A model generated the notes under the pieces. That model was not told the DNA's origin and made no database searches. It worked only from the letters and a program-made list of their open reading frames with translations. A DNA stretch of 64,000 nucleotides from Bradyrhizobium sp. (lineage in GTDB: Bacteria > Pseudomonadota > Alphaproteobacteria > Rhizobiales > Xanthobacteraceae). Every line of letters begins with the position of its first letter. Within the stretch, counting starts at the first letter, position 1. Below are positions 43,593 through 52,872 of the stretch, one piece after another. Location of the stretch: assembly GCF_004799445.1 (NCBI RefSeq), contig NZ_SSNA01000213.1, forward strand, positions 1-64,000. Direction: 5' to 3'. Both the position numbers and the translations under genes were made by a program.

Positions 43593-44596
43593 CGGCGCAG
43601 CGCCTCAAATGGCTGGGCGTGGCAGCCGTTGCCGCCGGCCTTGGCTTGGCACCGGTTCTCCTGAAGTTTTTCGGCGGGCTGTTCTGGATCAATGTGATCG
43701 CGGAAATCCTGATCTGGTCGCTGCTGGCGGCAAGCGTCAACCTTTTGCTCGGCTATGTCGGACTGCTCTCCTTCGGGCAGGCGCTCTATTTCGGATTTGG
43801 GATGTATGGCGTCGCGATCGGGATCAGCCAGTTCGGTCTTGGTCTTTGGCCGGCATTCTTTCTCGGTATCGCGGCCGCGACCGCCATGGCCGCCGTCGCC
43901 GGCGCCATCGCCGTCCGGCTGACCTGGCATTACTTTGCCATCATCACAGTGGTGTTCTCGTTAATTTTCTATTTTGTCGCGATGTCGGCGAAATCGATCA
44001 CCGGAGGCGACGACGGATTATCGTTCAGCGCGCCGCCGCTGTGGAAGGCGGCCGGATGGCTGCTGACCGACCGCACGGTTCAATATTACTTCATCTATCT
44101 TGTGTGCGCCGCCTGCTTCACCGGCATGGCTTTTCTGATCGCAAGCCCGCTCGGGATGCGTTTCAATGCGGTGCGCGACAACGAGCAGCGGGCATCGCTG
44201 ATCGGCATCAACGTCTACTATACCCGCTGGATCGCGTTTGTTATCTCCGGTCTGCTGGCGGGCGTCGGGGGCGCCCTGTTTGCCCTGTTCGGGCGCTACG
44301 CCTCGGCGTCCTACATGTTTTATCACGTGTCCGGCGAGGCGGTGGTCTGGGCGATCGTTGGTGGAATTGGCTCGCTGTTGGGACCATTGGTCGGCACCGC
44401 GCTGCTCATTCTCTTCCGAGAACTCGTGTCCGGCCTCTGGGAAAATTACCTGATTGCGGTGGGCGCATTCGTGATTCTGGTGGTGATGTTTGCACCGCGC
44501 GGGATCGTCGGTATTTTCAGCGATCTCGTCGAAGGTCGCGACCGGCGCAAGGCCGACGCGCGGGCCGCGTTGCGAAATCTCGCGGAAGCGGAATGA
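43589..44596 (+). CDS. livM: Branched-chain amino acid-type ABC permease
   Basis: The product has 335 residues from ATG 43589. LGYVGLLSFGQALYFGFGMYG is the LivM signature; RFNAVRDNEQRASLIGI and GGIGSLLGPLVGTAL are later conserved loops. About nine membrane helices. It overlaps livH and livG by 4 bases on each side, so translation is coupled. Confidence 0.93.
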   Translation: MTAQRLKWLGVAAVAAGLGLAPVLLKFFGGLFWINVIAEILIWSLLAASVNLLLGYVGLLSFGQALYFGFGMYGVAIGISQFGLGLWPAFFLGIAAATAMAAVAGAIAVRLTWHYFAIITVVFSLIFYFVAMSAKSITGGDDGLSFSAPPLWKAAGWLLTDRTVQYYFIYLVCAACFTGMAFLIASPLGMRFNAVRDNEQRASLIGINVYYTRWIAFVISGLLAGVGGALFALFGRYASASYMFYHVSGEAVVWAIVGGIGSLLGPLVGTALLILFRELVSGLWENYLIAVGAFVILVVMFAPRGIVGIFSDLVEGRDRRKADARAALRNLAEAE

Positions 44597-45354
44597 CCGG
44601 CATGGATACCGCGCTTTCGATCAAGGGTCTGACGAAGAGGTTTGGCGGCCTGACCGCCGTCGACAATATCGACATCCAGTTTCCCAAGGGCATACTCAAT
44701 GCGGTGATCGGTCCCAATGGTGCGGGAAAGACCACATTGTTCAACCTCGTCACCGGGATGGTACCGGCGACTTCCGGCCGCGTGATGTTCGAAGGCAACG
44801 ACCTGATCGGCAGGGCCCCGCATGAAATCGTCTCGCGCGGTCTCTCCCGTACGCTTCAGATCAAGAGCGTGTTCGGCGGCATGAGCGTGATGGACAACAT
44901 CCGGATTGCGGTGTTTGCGCATGAGGGAATTTCCAGTCCATTTCGTCCGGCGCGCGGCTACCGCGCCGCTAACGACCGGGTCGAGCACATCCTGGAGGAC
45001 ACCGGTCTTGACCGGCTCGCGTCCTCAAGCGCGGGCGCGCTATCCTATGGTGACGTCGCGCTGCTCGAGATTGCGCTGGCGCTCGCCAATAAGCCGCGGC
45101 TGCTTCTGCTGGACGAGCCGATTTGCGGGATGAGCCCGAGCGAGACCGAGCGGACGGTGGAGCGCATCGTCAGGCTGGCAGAAACCACGGACATCATTCT
45201 GATCGAACACGACATGGAAGTGGTGTTCGCCATCGCCGACCTCATCACCGTCATGGCGCAGGGGCAGTTGTTGATGCAGGGCACCCCGAACGAGGTTGCG
45301 GGCGACAGCGGGGTGCAGGAGGTCTATCTCGGGACTCCGGAGGACATGGAATGA
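44593..45354 (+). CDS. livG: Liv-type ABC transporter ATPase
   Basis: The product has 253 residues. Walker A GPNGAGKTTL, a variant signature ALSYGDVALLEIALALA and Walker B LLLLDEPICGMSP are present; the signature differs from the usual LSYGQQR. IEHDMEVVFAIAD has the H-loop. 4-base overlaps with livM and livF. Confidence 0.93.
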   Translation: MTGMDTALSIKGLTKRFGGLTAVDNIDIQFPKGILNAVIGPNGAGKTTLFNLVTGMVPATSGRVMFEGNDLIGRAPHEIVSRGLSRTLQIKSVFGGMSVMDNIRIAVFAHEGISSPFRPARGYRAANDRVEHILEDTGLDRLASSSAGALSYGDVALLEIALALANKPRLLLLDEPICGMSPSETERTVERIVRLAETTDIILIEHDMEVVFAIADLITVMAQGQLLMQGTPNEVAGDSGVQEVYLGTPEDME

Positions 45355-46058
45355 GCCCGGTTCTCGAAGTTGCGGATCTGCTGGCTTCCATCGGCCGTGT
45401 GCCCGTTCTGAGAGGCGTCACCCTGCACGTGAACCCGGGCGAAACCGTCGCACTTCTGGGCCGCAACGGCGTTGGCAAGACCTCGACGCTCCGAACGATT
45501 CTCGGCCTCTTGCCGCGCCGGGGCGGTCGCGTTCGCTTCAACGACAAGGACCTGGCGACGCTTGCCGCCCATCAGCTTTCGGGCGAGGGGATCGGCTACG
45601 TTCCGCAGGGCCGCGGAATCTTCGGCAACCTCACGGTGGAAGAGAATCTTTTCTTAGGCCTGCGGCACCGTCCGGATCCAAGCATTCCCGACTATATCTA
45701 TGCGAGGTTCCCCCGGCTCAAGGAGCGCCGCCAGCAGAGCGCCGGCACGCTGTCCGGAGGTGAACAGCAAATTCTGGCGCTCGGGCGTTGCCTAATGCGC
45801 TCACCCCGGCTGATCCTGCTCGACGAGCCCACCGAAGGGATCATGCCGAAGCTCGTCAACGAGATCCGGCGCGAGATTGCCGCGATTGCAGGCCGCGGCG
45901 TCGCCGTGCTGTTGATCGAGCAAAACCTGAGGACCGCGCTCAGGCTCGCAAGCCGAATCTATCTGATGGAAAAGGGCGTCATCGTACACGAGGCGACCCC
46001 GCAACAACTTTCCGCCGACCCGTCGACCGTTCACCGCTATCTGGGCGTCTCGCTCTGA
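45351..46058 (+). CDS. livF: Liv-type ABC transporter ATPase
   Basis: The product has 235 residues. Walker A GRNGVGKTSTL, signature TLSGGEQQILALGRCL, Walker B LILLDEPTEGIMP, and VPQGRGIFGNLTVEENLFLG, typical of LivF. The ATG overlaps the livG stop. The next gene, a binding protein, follows after 25 bases with GGAG before its start. Confidence 0.93.
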   Translation: MSPVLEVADLLASIGRVPVLRGVTLHVNPGETVALLGRNGVGKTSTLRTILGLLPRRGGRVRFNDKDLATLAAHQLSGEGIGYVPQGRGIFGNLTVEENLFLGLRHRPDPSIPDYIYARFPRLKERRQQSAGTLSGGEQQILALGRCLMRSPRLILLDEPTEGIMPKLVNEIRREIAAIAGRGVAVLLIEQNLRTALRLASRIYLMEKGVIVHEATPQQLSADPSTVHRYLGVSL

Positions 46059-46083
46059 CAGCTATAGCCAACTGGAGGATGAG

Positions 46084-47364
46084 ATGAGCAAGTACCAACC
46101 CGACCGCAGGAGCTTTCTATCCCATGCGCTGGCCGGCGGCGTCGCTGCCGGGACGTCCTATCTTGGGCTGACCCGCGACCTGTACGCCCAGGCGAGCGGT
46201 CCGATCATTCTCGGCAGCCACTGCGAATTGACCGGTGGCTTTGCGTCCTGGGGCTATTGGCACGACAAGGCGGCGAAGGCGGCGGTGCAACTCGTCAACG
46301 AGCAGGGCGGCATCGCCGGGCGGAAAGTCGAGTTGATCACCGAGGATACCGAGTCCAATCCCGCCACCGGCACCCGCAAGCTGAGATCGCTGATCGAACG
46401 CAACGGCGCGAACTTCATCGTCGGCTCGGTGCATTCCGGGGTGATGTTGTCGGCGATCCCGGTCGCGACCGAACTGAAGACGGTCTATTTTTCGGCAGGC
46501 GAGGCCACCGAGGCGACGGGATCGAAGGGCACCCGCTATTCCTTCCGCACCGGCACGGATACCTACGCATTGGCCGCCGCCGGCGCGCCTTGGGCCTTCG
46601 AAAATCTCGGCAAGAACTGGACCATTATCTCGCCCGACTATGCCTGGGGGCACAGCCACTACCAGGAGCACAAGGCGATGGTCGAAAGGCTCGGCGGCAA
46701 GGTCAACGATCCGATTTTCGTGCCGCTCGATGCCAAGGACATGGTGCCGTATCTGGCGAAAATCCCGCAGGAAACCCAGGTGCTGTTTTCCGTGTTCTTC
46801 GGCGCGCAGTCGATCGCCTTCTATACCCAGGCGAAATCGATGGGCCTCGAAAAGACGATGAAGATGTATTCGATCTGCGGCACGATGGAAGCCATCGCGC
46901 CCGCCGACCTGCAGGGCGCCGGCGAGGGCGTCTATATCGTCGAGAATTTTCCGCGCGTGCTCAAATACAAGGACGACGAATTTCACCGCGAGCACAACAA
47001 GCGCATGGGCATCGACGATGTCGATGCCCGTGAAGCCAACTCGCAGCGGGTGATGGCCAAAAGCCACGCCTGGCAGTCCTGGGAAAACGTCTTCGCGCTG
47101 AAGAATGCGATCGAGAAATCGGGGTGGAAATCGAAGAATGACGACAAGCTCGTCATCGAAGCCCTTGAGGGAATGACGCTTCCCAATTCGCTGGGCCACC
47201 CCCAGGGCACCAAGATCCTGCGCCGCGAGGACCACTCCGGTATGGTGGATTGCTACATCTCGCGGGTCGAAAACGGCAAACTGGAAGTCAAGAAGAAGGT
47301 CACGAAGGAAGACCTCATCAAGGCGCTCCCGCCGCGTTTCGACTTCAGCAAGGAAACCATCTGA
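46084..47364 (+). CDS. ABC transporter substrate-binding protein (amide/urea-type, TAT-exported)
   Basis: The product has 426 residues. DRRSFLSHALAGGVAAGTSYLGL is a twin-arginine signal. The mature protein (GSHCELTGGFASWGYWHDKAAKAAVQLVNE, NFIVGSVHSGVMLSAIPVA) has the type I binding fold of Liv/FmdD-like proteins. It completes the importer encoded upstream. The divergent nitrilase hints that its ligand could be a nitrile, amide or the acid product. Confidence 0.92.
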   Translation: MSKYQPDRRSFLSHALAGGVAAGTSYLGLTRDLYAQASGPIILGSHCELTGGFASWGYWHDKAAKAAVQLVNEQGGIAGRKVELITEDTESNPATGTRKLRSLIERNGANFIVGSVHSGVMLSAIPVATELKTVYFSAGEATEATGSKGTRYSFRTGTDTYALAAAGAPWAFENLGKNWTIISPDYAWGHSHYQEHKAMVERLGGKVNDPIFVPLDAKDMVPYLAKIPQETQVLFSVFFGAQSIAFYTQAKSMGLEKTMKMYSICGTMEAIAPADLQGAGEGVYIVENFPRVLKYKDDEFHREHNKRMGIDDVDAREANSQRVMAKSHAWQSWENVFALKNAIEKSGWKSKNDDKLVIEALEGMTLPNSLGHPQGTKILRREDHSGMVDCYISRVENGKLEVKKKVTKEDLIKALPPRFDFSKETI

Positions 47365-47398
47365 TCTGTGGCGTGAGCAACAGGGCTTGCTCTGGCCG

Positions 47399-48292
47399 TT
47401 ACAGCTTGTGAAGAAAGTCGTGGTCGCGGACGAACGCGTCCACGAGATGCCGGATCACCAGCCGAACGCGCGAGAGGAACTCGAGGTCTTCGTGTACCGA
47501 AAGATAGACATCGCGGTACACCTTCACTTCGTCGGCCAGCACCGGTAGCAGTTTGGGGTTCTTCCTGGCCGAGAATAACGGCAGAAGGCCTATTCCGGCG
47601 CCCGCGGCGATGGCGTTTTGCTGGGCGTGCATGCTCGACGATCGGAACGATACGTTGGGCGGGTCGAGCACATCCAGCAACCAGCGGACCGGCTGAATGG
47701 CGACCAGGTCCTCGACGTAATCGACAAAGGTATGGTTGGCGAGTTCCGAGCGGTCCTTCGGCAGGCCGTGCCGGGCGATGTATTCCGGACTGGCGTAGAG
47801 CGCGAGCCGGAAGTTTCCGAGCTTCTTGACAACCAGTCTCTGGCCGGTCGGCTGCACAAAGCTGATGAAGATGTCGGCCTCGCGCTTGGTGAGGCTGATC
47901 AGATGACGCTCTGTCACTAGTTCAACCAGCACGCCCGGCTCGCGCTCGGCCAGTTCGACGAGACGTTCGGCGACAAACCACGCGCCGATGCCTTCCATGG
48001 TCACGACCCGAACGCGGCCGGTCGCGGTCATGTGCTCGGCGCCGAGGGCCTGTGGTACGGTGCTGGCTTCCTGCTCGATCCGCTCGGCGATCGCAAAAAG
48101 ACGATGGCCCTGCTCGGTCAGGACAAAGCCGTCGGGTTTTCGGTCGAACAGTTTGATCGACAGATCTTTCTCGAGTTCGGCGATGCGACGGCTAACCGTG
48201 GTGTGATCGACGCGAAGTCGCCGCGCCGCCGGCGCCAGCCGGCTCTGCCGTGCCAGTTCGAGGAAGAACACCAGGTCGTTCCAGTTAAACAC
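47399..48292 (-). CDS. LysR family transcriptional regulator
   Basis: The product has 297 residues from GTG 48292. The HTH (DLVFFLELARQSRLAPAARRLRVDHTTVSRRIAELEKDL) is at residues 6-45, followed by a LysR substrate-binding domain. It converges on the Liv operon and lies 10 bases downstream of a TRAP binding-protein gene on the same strand. The target is not clear; the usual divergent arrangement is missing. Confidence 0.92.
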   Translation of the reverse strand: MFNWNDLVFFLELARQSRLAPAARRLRVDHTTVSRRIAELEKDLSIKLFDRKPDGFVLTEQGHRLFAIAERIEQEASTVPQALGAEHMTATGRVRVVTMEGIGAWFVAERLVELAEREPGVLVELVTERHLISLTKREADIFISFVQPTGQRLVVKKLGNFRLALYASPEYIARHGLPKDRSELANHTFVDYVEDLVAIQPVRWLLDVLDPPNVSFRSSSMHAQQNAIAAGAGIGLLPLFSARKNPKLLPVLADEVKVYRDVYLSVHEDLEFLSRVRLVIRHLVDAFVRDHDFLHKL

Positions 48293-48302
48293 GGTGAGCC
48301 AT

Positions 48303-49289
48303 CTATGGTTTGCCGGCCGCGAAGGCGCCGAGGATTTTTTGGCAAATGGGCCCGGCTCTATCGCACCAGGCTTGCCGGGCCGCGGCGGCGCCCGATTGGA
48401 GCGCTGCGACCAAAGCCGGAGCCGGATCGGGATCGATCGTCACGCCGCTTTCGCGCATGCGCCGATGGTTCTCCTGCAACCGGGTGGACAAAGCGAGCCA
48501 CAAATCAGTTTCAGTCTGGCGGCTGGCAGCGTCGACCGCCTCCCGCAGATCAGACGGCAGTCCGTCATAGGCCGCCTGATTGACGCTCGCCACCGAGAGC
48601 GGCAACGAATAGGTGATTTCGCTGAAGTAGGGCAGGAAACTCCAAAGCCTGCGACCGCTGTCGCCATCGCCTGACGACAGCACCGCGTTGATACTGCCGT
48701 CCACCAGCCGTGGCAGCGTTTCGGCGAAGGCGATGGAGGTGGCCTTGGCGCCGGCGCGGGTAAAGATCTCACTCGATATCCTGTCATAGGTACGGATCGA
48801 AAGGCCGGACAGGTCGGAGGATGTTTTCAGCGGCGTCTTCGACCAGATGCCGGAGGGCGGCCAGGGCGTCAGATAAAGCAGCCGCTCGCCCTTGCTTTGT
48901 AACGCGGCCGCGAGGTAGGGCCGCGCAAGGTCGGCAAGCCGCCGTGCGTCGGCCATCGAGGTCACCAGAAACGGCAGGGAGGGCAGCGCGAAGATCACGT
49001 CTTCCGCTTCCAGGGAGCCGGCGAATGCGTCGCCGGCCTGGACCCGGCCTTGCGCGATCGCGGTGAGCATGTCGGCGGATCGAATGCCTTTCGCCGCATC
49101 GAAGCTCGGCCGGACCACCAATTTTGCCGCGGTCAATGCGGCGACATGCTGCGCGAAGGTGGTCACGCCAAGTCCGGACATGGCGCTTTGCGGATACTCC
49201 GTCGTCATGTCCCACACCGCCTGGGCACGGGCGGCTATCGGATGATGCAGCAGCAAAAGCGCGCCGGCCAGCATATGAAGAAGTCGCAA
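48303..49289 (-). CDS. TRAP transporter substrate-binding protein (DctP family), orphan
   Basis: The product has 328 residues. The likely start is TTG 49289, with GGGAGG 10 bases upstream; ATG 49274 would cut the signal peptide short. RLLHMLAGALLLLHHPIAARAQ is a signal peptide. VWDMTTEYPQSAMSGLG, GDAFAGSLEAEDVIFALPSLPFLV and RTYDRISSEIFTRAGAKATSIAF fit the DctP fold. No DctQ or DctM membrane genes are in the window, so it must use a remote partner or act as a sensor. Confidence 0.85.
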   Translation of the reverse strand: MRLLHMLAGALLLLHHPIAARAQAVWDMTTEYPQSAMSGLGVTTFAQHVAALTAAKLVVRPSFDAAKGIRSADMLTAIAQGRVQAGDAFAGSLEAEDVIFALPSLPFLVTSMADARRLADLARPYLAAALQSKGERLLYLTPWPPSGIWSKTPLKTSSDLSGLSIRTYDRISSEIFTRAGAKATSIAFAETLPRLVDGSINAVLSSGDGDSGRRLWSFLPYFSEITYSLPLSVASVNQAAYDGLPSDLREAVDAASRQTETDLWLALSTRLQENHRRMRESGVTIDPDPAPALVAALQSGAAAARQAWCDRAGPICQKILGAFAAGKP

Positions 49290-49494
49290 CCATCCCTCCC
49301 GGTCCAGCCCGGCCTACGCTGCAGCGCACGCCCTTTGGTAGACGGGATGAGGCGATTGGTAAACTCCCCGTTCGGGGCGCGTGGATGCCAGGCCGGCGGC
49401 ATCGGTAACCTTGCCGGCAGGATCTACTGGAATTGAGTGGAACTCTTCCTAGATGGTGGTTGTTTGCTGTTGTTGCGCATTTCAGGAGGCCTCG

Positions 49495-49914
49495 ATGGTA
49501 AGGAATGTTTTCATCCCGATCATTTGCGCGACCGCGCTGGCATGGAGCGGTTTGTCGATGGCGGACGAATACCGTCCTAACGAGTTCCTGAGCCTTGACC
49601 TGTCCAAGGCGGTGCTTTCGCCGAAACCGTTTGGCCCGGCCTCCGGCTTCGCGCCAGGTCCGCTCGACGTGACCGTCAACCGCGAAAGCGGGCAGGTTCG
49701 CGCGGAACCAACTGACGAGCCCAAGGTCGTTGTTCACAACAGCCGGGTTGTTCACAACACCCGGGTTGCCCATCTGCGCGCCGAGCCGCCGCGCCATGTG
49801 GTTCCCATGAAGCTTGCCCGTCAGCACCGTAATCCAGTCGATGCGCAGGCCTTCGATGCCCGTGTTCAGGTCTGGCCCTGCAAGTCGGGCGGCATCTGCA
49901 ACTGGAAGCGGTAG
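49495..49914 (+). CDS. Secreted hypothetical protein
   Basis: The product has 139 residues from ATG 49495, 6 bases after AGGAGG. VRNVFIPIICATALAWSGLSMA is a signal peptide. The mature chain is Pro/Val/Arg-rich with HNSRVVHNTRVAHLRAEPP, a short repeat of VVHN/VVHNTR, and ends CKSGGICNWKR with two cysteines. Periplasmic or secreted. Function unknown; the family seems restricted to bradyrhizobia-like bacteria (inference). Confidence 0.72.
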   Translation: MVRNVFIPIICATALAWSGLSMADEYRPNEFLSLDLSKAVLSPKPFGPASGFAPGPLDVTVNRESGQVRAEPTDEPKVVVHNSRVVHNTRVAHLRAEPPRHVVPMKLARQHRNPVDAQAFDARVQVWPCKSGGICNWKR

Positions 49915-50033
49915 CCGAACCGCTCCACGGGCACACATCCCTCGGCGCGGGAGTCATGCGCCCGTCGCAAAAGCTTCGGCCAGGAGTCAAGTTGAGCGGG
50001 CACCCTCCGTCGTGATTCGACGAGGGATCCCGA

Positions 50034-51620
50034 ATGGCGATAGCGACAGGCGCGAAGAAGCCGTTGACGAGGCGCCAACTGCTGGTCCGGTCAGCGTCCA
50101 CCGTCGCGCTGGCAGGCATGGGAAGTCTCGCCAGGCCTCATCTCAGCCGCGCTGCGGACCGTCCCCGGATCGCTAGCGGGATTCAGTCGGGCGACGTGTC
50201 GGGCGGCTCCGCGATGGTATGGGCGAGGGCCGACCGGGCCGCGCGCATGCGGGTCGAATACGCGACGATTGAGAGCTTCAAGACCATGATCGGCGCCGTA
50301 TCGTCTGACGCGCTGCCGGATCATGACTTCACCGCGAAGGCGCTGCTGCAAGGTCTGCCGCCGGGCCAGGACATCTTTTATCGGGTGCGGTTCGAGGATC
50401 CCGGCGAACCCGGGATGGCGGGTGAAACACAGACCGGACATTTCCGAACTGCTCCGGCGGACAAAAGTTCGATATCGTTTGTCTGGTCGGGCGATACCGC
50501 GGGGCAGGGCTGGGGGATCGATCCCTCCCGCGGTGGCATGCGGACCTACCGGACCATGCTGGAGAACCGGCCGGATTTCTTCATTCATTCAGGCGATCAC
50601 ATCTATGCTGATTGCCCCGTGCCCTCCGAGTTGAAACTGCCGGATGGCGGAATCTGGCGCAATATCGTCACCGAGGAGAAATCCGTCACAGCCCACAGCC
50701 TCGCGCAGTTTCGCGGCAACTACAAATACAACCTGCTCGACGACAATTTGCGCGCCTTCAATGCGCAGGTGCCGATGCTGGCGCAATGGGACGACCATGA
50801 AGTGACCAATGACTGGTCGCCGATCGGCAGCGTCGACGAGACCGGCTACACCGAGGACGGCAAATCCCGGCTGGTCGAACGCGCCCGCCGGGCGTTTTTC
50901 GAATTCATGCCGATCCGCGCGATCCCCGAACAGGCCGGCCGCATCTATCGCAGGATCGGATACGGCCCGCTGCTCGACGTCTTCCTGATCGACATGCGCA
51001 GTTATCGCGATTCGACCTGGAACAAGCGCGATGACCCCGGCGACGCCTTCATCCTGGGAGCAGCCCAGCTGGCCTGGCTGAAGCGCGAGCTCGCAAGCTC
51101 CGACGCGACCTGGAAAGTGATCGCCGCGGACCTCCCGATCGGATTGATCAGCCTGGACGCGGTCGCGCTCGGCGATGGGCCGCCGGAGCGGCGCGAGCAT
51201 GAAATCGCCGACCTGCTCTCCTTCATGAAGCGCGCCGGCATCAGGAACACCGTGTGGCTGACCGCCGATATGCATTATACGGCCGCGCATCACTACGATC
51301 CGAACCGCGCGGTATTTTCGGATTTCGAACCGTTCTGGGAGTTTGTCTCGGGGCCGCTTCATGCCGGAAGCTGGGCGCCGGGTGAACTCGACAATACGTT
51401 CGGCCCGGAAGCCAAGTTTCAGAAGGGATGCAGCGCGGAGCAGGGCGAGAATCTCGCGCCGTGCTTCGGGCTGCAGTTTTTCGGCCGCGTCGATATTGAC
51501 GGCCATTCCGAGGTCATGACCGTGACGCTGAAGGATGTCGATAACCGCTCGTTGTGGTCGGTCGACATCGAGCCGCGGCCGGATGCGCGGCCGGGGCAAT
51601 TGCTGGCGCAGCATATCTGA
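50034..51620 (+). CDS. phoD: Alkaline phosphatase D family protein
   Basis: The product has 528 residues. LTRRQLLVRSASTVALAGMG is a twin-arginine signal. An N-terminal PhoD_N domain (ASGIQSGDVSGGSAMVWARAD) is followed by the metallophosphatase core: VWSGDTAG, FIHSGDHIYAD, QWDDHEVTNDW and LTADMHYTAAHHY, which bind calcium and iron in the family. It is a periplasmic phosphomonoesterase or diesterase that frees phosphate from organic sources. It starts 119 bases after the small secreted protein gene; no clear Pho box was seen. Confidence 0.95.
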   Translation: MAIATGAKKPLTRRQLLVRSASTVALAGMGSLARPHLSRAADRPRIASGIQSGDVSGGSAMVWARADRAARMRVEYATIESFKTMIGAVSSDALPDHDFTAKALLQGLPPGQDIFYRVRFEDPGEPGMAGETQTGHFRTAPADKSSISFVWSGDTAGQGWGIDPSRGGMRTYRTMLENRPDFFIHSGDHIYADCPVPSELKLPDGGIWRNIVTEEKSVTAHSLAQFRGNYKYNLLDDNLRAFNAQVPMLAQWDDHEVTNDWSPIGSVDETGYTEDGKSRLVERARRAFFEFMPIRAIPEQAGRIYRRIGYGPLLDVFLIDMRSYRDSTWNKRDDPGDAFILGAAQLAWLKRELASSDATWKVIAADLPIGLISLDAVALGDGPPERREHEIADLLSFMKRAGIRNTVWLTADMHYTAAHHYDPNRAVFSDFEPFWEFVSGPLHAGSWAPGELDNTFGPEAKFQKGCSAEQGENLAPCFGLQFFGRVDIDGHSEVMTVTLKDVDNRSLWSVDIEPRPDARPGQLLAQHI

Positions 51621-51644
51621 GCCGTCGGCAGTTTCCGTGGGGAC

Positions 51645-51773
51645 TCAGCGCGTCACGATCAGATAGCCGCCCAGGACCAGCACCAGGGACAACAGAACCA
51701 GCGTGCACAGCACGGCCGTGATGATCGCGAGCAGCTCGTTGGCCTCCAGCCATCGTCGTAAAGCCCTGACCAT
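51645..51773 (-). CDS. Small single-helix membrane protein
   Basis: From ATG 51773 it has 42 residues: an Arg-rich start (MVRALRRWLEANE) and one strong helix (LLAIITAVLCTLVLLSLVLVLGGYLIV). An upstream ATG at 51866 would give 73 residues with an acidic N-terminus. It converges on phoD. Codon use in the helix is normal. Function unknown. Confidence 0.55.
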   Translation of the reverse strand: MVRALRRWLEANELLAIITAVLCTLVLLSLVLVLGGYLIVTR

Positions 51774-51927
51774 CGCTATTCTAACCTGATCTTGATTTTG
51801 AGGTTGCGCTGCAGGCAGACTATCAAACGAAAGACTTGCTGTCTCATCTATCGTTTCGTCCCACATGCATCGATGCGGGCGTTGCCTTGTTTTCAAGCGG
51901 CCGCTTGCGCGCCTCCGGAGTAAGTAA

Positions 51928-52746
51928 ATGGAACATCTGGACACCCAGGGCATCAGCCTGCCGCGTCTTGGCCTCGGCACCTATCGGATGCAGGGCGACA
52001 TCTGCCGCGCGGCGGTCGAAAGCGCGCTTGCCCTGGGCTACCGCCATATCGACACCGCGGAAATGTATGGCAACGAGGACGCCATTGGCGCGGCGATCGC
52101 CTCAGCAGGGGTCGCGCGCAAGGATTTGCATGTGACGACCAAGGTCTGGAACGAGAACCTGGCCCCGGACGCTATTCGCAAGGCGTTCGATACGTCCCTG
52201 AAAAAGCTCAGGCTCGATCACGTCGATCTCTATCTCGTGCACTGGCCCGCCCGCAACATGAACCTGCCGGCGATGTTCGACGCCTTGCTCAGGCTGAAGG
52301 ACGAGGGCCGGACCCGCGCCATCGGTGTTGCCAATTTCAACGTCGCGCTCCTCAAGACCGTGGTCGAGGAGATCAAGGCGCCGATCGCCTGCAACCAGGT
52401 CGAATATCATGTGATGCTCGACCAGACATCTTTGCGCAAATATCTGGCCGCCAAAGGTATCCCGCTCGTGGCCTATTGCCCGCTGGCGCAGGGCCGCGCG
52501 GCCTCGGACGAGACGCTGGCGGCGATCGGCCGCAAGCATGGCGCCAGCGCGGCCCAGGTGGCGCTGAAATGGCTGCTCGACCAGGACGGCGTTGCCGCGA
52601 TTCCAAAGGCATCGCGCGCCGAAAGCCAGCGCGCCAATCTCGATGCGCTGCATGTGGGGCTCGACGACGAGGACCGGCAGGCGATCGCGGCGCTGCCGAA
52701 GGACAAGCGCTTGGTGAATCCCGGCTTCGCGCCGGCGTGGGATTAG
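51928..52746 (+). CDS. Aldo/keto reductase
   Basis: The product has 272 residues. The catalytic tetrad is visible in HIDTAEMYGNE (Asp, Tyr), TTKVWNEN (Lys) and YLVHWP (His). IPKASRAESQRANLDAL is the NADPH-binding end. CGGAG precedes the start. It reduces aldehydes such as 2,5-diketogluconate or methylglyoxal. Substrate not specified by sequence. Confidence 0.92.
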   Translation: MEHLDTQGISLPRLGLGTYRMQGDICRAAVESALALGYRHIDTAEMYGNEDAIGAAIASAGVARKDLHVTTKVWNENLAPDAIRKAFDTSLKKLRLDHVDLYLVHWPARNMNLPAMFDALLRLKDEGRTRAIGVANFNVALLKTVVEEIKAPIACNQVEYHVMLDQTSLRKYLAAKGIPLVAYCPLAQGRAASDETLAAIGRKHGASAAQVALKWLLDQDGVAAIPKASRAESQRANLDALHVGLDDEDRQAIAALPKDKRLVNPGFAPAWD

Positions 52747-52872
52747 CGCGCGAATTCATGCGGTTGATTTCGGCGCCCCACCCGTGGCAACCTGAGGAAC
52801 GCGGAATTTAGTGATCGAGTGTTAATCTATTCAAGATGAAGCTCGATAGGTTTAACGCAGGCGATCTAGCGA

